From: Cephalopachus bancanus
Lineage: Eukaryota > Chordata > Mammalia > Primates > Tarsiidae
Reading direction: 5' to 3'
Assembly (NCBI GenBank): GCA_027257055.1
Contig: JAPVLO010000956.1
Span: 186,001-250,000, forward strand
Length of the DNA: 64,000 nucleotides
In this document: positions 59,166 through 64,000 of the stretch, piece after piece
Layout: every line of letters starts with the position of its first letter
How positions within the stretch are numbered: position 1 is the stretch's first letter
Made by a program: the position numbers and the translations under genes
Notes under the pieces: model-generated
Seen by the model: the letters and a program-made list of their open reading frames with translations, nothing else
Database searches by the model: none
What the model was told of the DNA's origin: nothing

Positions 59166-59690
59166 ATATTCTGAATTTTCAGTGCCTCATTTGATCACCA
59201 CCCGCCCCCCCAATCACAGCCAGGATGTTCTTATCTTCTGACTCTTTTCTTTATCAGCTCAGCATTTCTTTCCTCCAAAATATATGTCTTCTCTGTCTGA
59301 GAGCCTATTCGGAGGAAAGGACAGCCTGAAGACCCGAGGCAGACACTTCTTTGTCAGCGGCAACAGATGAGAACACACAACAGGTTCGGCGACTGCATTG
59401 CAATGTGACTGGAATGAGTAATCGTTTCCCATTCTGTGCAGCATCTCTCTCCACCTACCAGATGGGGAGCCGTGCCATCCCTGCCTCGGGGTGAGGAGAT
59501 ATTACGACACAGTCAGACGCATTCACAAGGCACCTTGCAGAAAGGGCCTGCCCTACGCTATGGCTTGCACGTTTCGCGGGATTCACAGGCGGGGACGCAT
59601 CACGCAAAAGACCTCGGTTTTGGAACTCAGGGGAAAGGCCGCTTCCAGCTCATGGAAGCCCAAAGATTAAAACGTACCACCTGCCACTCT
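59166..59690. other. RTN3: Distal RTN3 upstream region
   Basis: Unique, moderately GC-rich, no repeat recognised. Confidence 0.5.
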
Positions 59691-59928
59691 CAGAAAAACA
59701 CTCGCATGCCGAGCGGAGCGGGAGCCGACGCAGCCGAGGGGCGGGCGGGACTGGGGCTTGGCCCCGCCCCTTGCGTCTGGTCCCGGCGGGCGCGCCCCAC
59801 CCCGGTCGCTCGCGGGGCGCCGCGTGAGGCCGGCCTCGCCCCTCCCCGCCGGCGGGAGCGCGGAGGAACGGCTCTTGCGCCTGCGCCCTGCGCCGCGGCG
59901 CGCGGGGCCACCGCTCGAGGACGCCTGG

Positions 59929-59940
59929 TGCGCATGCGCG
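59929..59940. promoter_or_regulatory. RTN3: NRF1 binding site
   Basis: TGCGCATGCGCG is a perfect palindromic NRF1 consensus, 178 bp before the RTN3 ATG. A weaker TGCGCCTGCGCC lies at about 59876. Confidence 0.8.
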
Positions 59941-59971
59941 CCCGCGCTCCCGCCCTGTCGCTGCGCGCGGC

Positions 59972-59978
59972 TGAGTCA
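59972..59978 (+). promoter_or_regulatory. RTN3: AP-1-like site
   Basis: TGAGTCA within GGCTGAGTCAGTCAG. Confidence 0.5.
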
Positions 59979-60117
59979 GTCAGTCTGTCGGAGTCCGTCC
60001 TCGGAGCCGGCGGAGCGCAGGGACCCCGGAGCGCCTGCTGCCCGGCTGCCGTGCTTCCCCTCCCTCGCTCCCGCCCCGCGTCGCTCTCCGCCTTCTCCCG
60101 CCCTCGCTCGCGCGGCC

Positions 60118-60268
60118 ATGGCGGAGCCGTCGGCGGCCACCCAGTCCCCGTCCGTCTCGTCGTCGTCCTCCGGGGCCGAGCCGTGCGCGCCCGGCGTGGG
60201 CGGCGGCGGCGGGAGCCCAGGAGCCCGCCCCGCCCCGGGGGCGAAGAGCTGCGGCTCGTCCTGTGCGG
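60118..60268 (+). CDS. RTN3: RTN3 reticulon-3, coding exon 1
   Basis: Reticulon-3 is an ER membrane protein whose C-terminal reticulon-homology hairpins bend membrane into tubules; long isoforms act in ER-phagy. The exon starts in a strong Kozak context (GCGGCCATGG) and gives 50 residues plus one base: [40 protein letters not shown] and [10 protein letters not shown]. The donor is GCGG|GTGAGG. The start and end match human RTN3 ([15 protein letters not shown]). The human exon as I recall it is 47 residues; the difference lies in the glycine run. This N-terminus is cytosolic, low-complexity and shared by isoforms. The rest of the gene lies beyond 64000. Confidence 0.96.
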
Positions 60269-62034
60269 GTGAGGCGCGCGGGGGCCCGGCCTCGGTGGGG
60301 CGAGCGGGGCCGGACGCCCGGGGGGCTGGCGGCGGCGGGAGCGGGGGCTCCGGGCCGGCCTGAGCTGCGGCCCGGGCCGGCGTTTGGGAAAGCGGGCGGG
60401 GGAGGGGAGCGCGAGTCGCGCGGGCGGGCGGGGAGCGGGGGGGTGGGCTCCGACGGAGGCGGAGGCTCACTCGCCTCCTGCCGCAGGGCGGTTTAGCCGA
60501 GGATTAGGGCGGTGAGAGCCTCGGGCGAACGGGTGGCAGGGAAGCGGCTCCCCGGTGTGGACGGGCCGGCGCCGGAGCGGCTGCGCTACAGGTTCGCGAG
60601 CAGGTGCGGGCACCATCAGGCGCTCCTGGGAGTTCTAAAAAAATTTTTTTTTGGTTTGGAGAACGGGCGTGGGGAGGATGAGGAAGTCCAAGGGGAGCGT
60701 GGTAGTCCGTTTCTCTGCCGCTTCCGTCTAGACCCGCGGGGCTCCGAGGGGGCGGGAGGCGTGATGGGAGGGGGCCGCGCTCGGCCCAAGATGGATCCGC
60801 GGCCGCCTCTGCCGCAGCCCGCCGTCCCCCGGCGCCGCGCGGGGGCGGGGACGTGCCGGGGACGCGCCTGTTCTAGAAGATGATGGAGAGAGCCCCGCCG
60901 GGCCGTCAACGTGTTTTGATTCCGTGTGTTCTGTGGGCTGTTATGGACCGCAGGGCGACCGAAGGGGGTGTCTGTTGCGGGGAGGGGAAGGAGAGCGTGC
61001 GCACAAAGCGGGGGCTGGCGGCACCCCTTCTCCTCCCGCCAGGAAGGCGGGGAGGGGGCTGCGGGCCGCCTGCCGGCCCCGTTGTGCGCGCGGCTGCCCG
61101 CGGGGTGGGGTGCTGGCTGGCAGGCGCCCCTCTTGCGGGGATCCGCAGTGCAGCTGCCTTCTGGGGAGCAGACGCGCCGGGGACGGGGGGCGGTTCTTAA
61201 AGGACCGGAGTCTTTTGTCCCAGGAAGGGCCGTGGACTCGGGGGGTGCAGAGGATTTTGCCCGCTCTCCAGTGAAAGTGTTTTAGAGAGGATTTTCTAAA
61301 AAAATGCTTCGTTGTCCTCGGCAGAACCTCGGGTTGATGGTTCTAAAGAACGTTCAGTTTCTGATCTGAGCCTTAAGTGTGTTCTCTGCGTGTTTTTCTT
61401 CCAGTGGATTTCCACCTGTCTAAGCGCTTTGGAGCGCTATTGGGTTTTCCGCGGTGGTTGTGACTATGTCAGTGGAAACAGGCGGTATCAGAGGAAGGTT
61501 CTGCAGATAAAAGAATGAGGCAGCAGATTTGGAGCCCCGTTCCCTTTAAACCACCAGCGTGTTGCCTCCAAATTTTTGTGTTCTGGGCAAAGGTCCAGGT
61601 GAACGGCGGCTTCCTTATTATTTAGCAACTTGGTCTTTTGGCTTTAATCCCGTATCACTGCTCACTGTTTGGTCTGCCCTCTTGTGCGTGCCTTTTGGTT
61701 TTTCTTGATTTGGGGCTTTTGATTCGGTCCTAAGTTTTAGGAATTGGCCCTTTATTGTGCTCCAGATAAGGCAGATGTTAAGTGTTGAAGAGTCACTCTA
61801 GTTAGCAGGTATTGAAATTTGGTCCTGGGCAACTCCCTTGGTTGCCCTCCCACTGTGGGATCTTTTCTGTCCTCTCACTAAATCCTGCTTTAAAAAAAAA
61901 ATGGAATTAACATTTTTTATTCCATCAAATGATGGAATCATTTGAGAATCAACTTTTTTATTCCTTGAACGCACTTATTGAAGAATTGGCTCCCTCATGA
62001 CATGATATATTTCTGTTTGACTTTTTTGTTGTTT
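60269..62034 (+). other. RTN3: RTN3 intron 1, 5' part
   Basis: GC-rich to about 61210, then ordinary unique sequence except for the TINE at 61828. No second exon recognised. Confidence 0.8.
61828..61900 (+). mobile_element. RTN3: TINE-type element, copy 3
   Basis: Same body as the 2410 and 9516 copies in the opposite orientation. It has CCCACTGTGGGATCTTTTCT, then CACTAAATCC (the AATAAA has decayed), then a poly(A) run. No clear TSD, so it is probably older. Confidence 0.75.
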
Positions 62035-62298
62035 GTTTTTGCTTTTTTTGAGTCAGGGTCTCACTCTGTCACCCAGGCTCTGGAGTGTAGTGGCATGATC
62101 ATGGCTCACCACATCCTGGACTTCAGTCTTCCAAGTAGCTAGAACTACAGGCACACCCAGCTAATTTTTTGATTTATTGTAGAGACGAGGTCTCACCGGG
62201 TTGCCTGGTCTGGTCTCAAACCTTGGGCTTAGGCAGTCTTCTGGCCTTGACCTCCCAGAGTGCTGGGATTACAGCGTGAGCCACTGCGCCCATCTGAT
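62035..62298 (-). mobile_element. Alu class 2 in RTN3 intron 1
   Basis: Near full length, with a short right-arm deletion at CACATCCTGGACTTCAGTC. Confidence 0.9.
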
Positions 62299-62624
62299 CA
62301 CCCATTATTTCTTAGCAAAAATTTTATTACTGAATTTGTATTTCTTAGATCAGCTGTAGACACTTTTATCACTATTGACACAGAATGATGTCTGATGTAG
62401 TGGTAGTACTTGGCAAGTATTTGTTGACTACGTAATCAAATTTACAAGGTGGAAAGGAACACCTGAGAAATAAACTAAAGAAATATTCCATCTTTAACGC
62501 TTATCTGTTGCAAAATACATTAATATTGTCTAAAAAGCATTCATACCATCTCTCTGGGTCCAACATGAGATCCTCATATGTTGGGTCACTACTTAAATAT
62601 AAAACTTTAGGATACTGCAATGTG

Positions 62625-62929
62625 GCCAGGCGTGGTGCCTCACACCTGTAATCCCAGCACTTTGGGAGGTCAAGGTGAGAGGATTGCCTGAGCTCAGGAG
62701 TTGAAGACCATCCTGAGCAACATGGTGAGACCTCGTCTCTACGATAAATCAAAAAATTAGTTGGGCTTGGTGGCACAGGCCTATGGTTCTATAGCTACTT
62801 GGAAGGTTGAGGTGGAAGAATCCCCTGAGCACAGCAGGTCGAAGCTGCGGTGGCTGTGAGTGTGCCTCTGGACTCCACCCTAAGTGACAGAGTGAGACTC
62901 TGGCTCAAAAAATAAAAACTAAAAAAAAA
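62625..62929 (+). mobile_element. Alu class 2 in RTN3 intron 1
   Basis: TSD GATACTGCAATGTG, perfect. Confidence 0.95.
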
Positions 62930-62944
62930 GATACTGCAATGTGC

Positions 62945-63940
62945 TGTCTTTTTATTGCAGAAGCCCTTCCTCCTTGCCAGGCAGTTTCTCCATCTCACTG
63001 AGGAAATGTCTCAGACTCTTGCAAGAAAATAAGATGAGGTTTTGTTATTCCAAAATTTATCATTTAAAATACAAATACCAGAAAATTGCCTTGTTTTTAA
63101 AGCAAGTGTTACTGTCGGCCTTGTTTCACGTCCTTTACCAAGCTCCTGTTGGTTTTAGTTAAAGAAGAGTAGTAAGGGATTGCTTGGTGTCCTGCAGAAA
63201 ATAATTTTGTCATGACTGGTCTGTCCAGTAATGAATTTCAGAAATATTAGCTCTTACAGCCAGAGCATGAGTGAAGGCACTCTGCTCCAGTGCCTTAGGT
63301 GCTAATGCAGCCAGCAATGTGGTATACTTTTAGAGGAGGAGGTCAGGGGCCAGGATGGCTTCCCAGATTTCCACCTTTGAAAGAAACCAAAGATTTCAAA
63401 GGCAGAAATTTGAGGTTAAAGTAAAAAAATGCCAGAAATATTTAGTGTCCTTTCCAGAGCAAGTTGCCTTTGTTAGACCTCATATAGATACATGTCTGTT
63501 GTCTGAACTTTAAAAGTGCTTTAATAGTTTACTGTTGACATGGCATTGAATTCTGTAACTTGCTTTAGAGACTGCTCTTTATTGTTATAAAAACCATGAT
63601 GCCAAATAAAGCAGCATTTCATATGTTTGTTCATAGAAATTAGCTCAAAGCAAAAACAGCTTGGACAATTAAAGTTTTTGCATTAAATATTTCTCTCCTC
63701 ACTCGTGAAACTTAGTTATATGTAATTTTAATGGCATCATTTTCATAGTTTATCCTAACAGCAGCCAAGTTAAGTATGTAATTTGTGTTTCAATTAACCC
63801 TTAAAAAGGAGTATGACACCCTGTTCAACTCTGACATCATCTGTGCATTATATTTATGTCAAATTATTAGTGGTAGTAGAATGTAATGATAAACACACAC
63901 ATTTGAGCTCCAGACATGTCTAGATTTCAATCCTGGCCCT
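62945..63940 (+). other. RTN3: RTN3 intron 1, unique sequence
   Basis: About 1 kb with no recognised repeat or exon. Confidence 0.5.
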
Positions 63941-63945
63941 TTCTT

Positions 63946-64000
63946 GTTTTTTGGTTTTTTTTTTGTTTTTTTTTTTGAGTTGCAGTCTCACTCCATTGCC
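63946..64000 (-). mobile_element. Alu cut by window end
   Basis: Poly(T) followed by GAGTTGCAGTCTCACTCC. Confidence 0.88.

Larger units (their letters stand above)
59762..60117 (+). promoter_or_regulatory. RTN3: RTN3 proximal promoter and 5' UTR
   Basis: TATA-less. A GC box CCCCGCCCC lies at 59762-59770, with NRF1 and AP-1-like sites downstream. The last 65 bases before the ATG are pyrimidine-rich. Transcription start not determinable here. Confidence 0.75.
59691..61210. promoter_or_regulatory. RTN3: CpG island over RTN3 exon 1
   Basis: Dense CpG begins near 59700, spans promoter, exon 1 and the first kilobase of intron 1, and fades after about 61210. Confidence 0.9.

Noticed and set aside
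49031..59690. An extra gene between ATL3 and RTN3
   Set aside because: No frame with splice sites or family similarity was found; the interval is mostly Alu, L2 and MIR.
59436..60883. Open frames around RTN3 exon 1 (278, 201, 164 and 123 residues)
   Set aside because: CpG-island shadows. Only the frame from 60118 matches a known protein, and it ends at a splice donor.

Overview
This is nuclear DNA from a primate, and the evidence points to a tarsier. Two genes can be read through exact splice sites. The 5' two-thirds of atlastin-3 (ATL3) lies on the minus strand, with 11 coding exons between 120-49 and 48320-48275. The first coding exon of reticulon-3 (RTN3) lies on the plus strand at 60118-60268. 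This head-to-head order matches human 11q12.3 as I remember it. The species call rests on the repeats. The Alu elements carry a linker (ACAATAAATC followed by A's) and a young subtype (CCGCGCCTTTGGG, GGGCAGCGAGACC) that I do not associate with human or strepsirrhine Alus. There are also roughly 75-bp LTR-derived, poly(A)-tailed inserts that fit the TINE elements described for Tarsius. This attribution is an inference.

Layout. 1-25600 holds ATL3 exons 11 to 2, spaced by introns full of Alus, L1 fragments, an MLT1 LTR and L2. 25600-48270 is the 22.7-kb ATL3 intron 1. It contains a tandem array of Alu right arms, an L1 carrying a mariner that itself carries an Alu, Tigger and MER5A relics, and many young Alus. 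47215-49030 is the ATL3 CpG island with exon 1 and a ZNF143-type promoter motif. 49030-59690 is intergenic and Alu-rich, including sites hit repeatedly by Alus. 59690-61210 is the RTN3 CpG island with an NRF1 site and exon 1. 61210-64000 is the start of RTN3 intron 1.

Both genes make proteins that shape the tubular endoplasmic reticulum. ATL3 is a membrane-fusing dynamin-like GTPase. RTN3 is a curvature-inducing hairpin protein. Both have been reported as ER-phagy receptors. No bacterial-type genes, CRISPR arrays or RNA genes were found. Most long open frames are Alu or CpG-island shadows.

Three Alu classes are used below. Class 1 is AluJ-like (CAACATAGYGAGACC, plain A linker). Class 2 is intermediate (CAACTTGG retained, AATAAATCAAAAA linker). 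Class 3 is youngest (CGCGCC in the left arm, five-base ACTTG loss giving GGGCAGCGAGACC, ATCAGCC, GGGAGCGGCCACTGC). TSD means target-site duplication.
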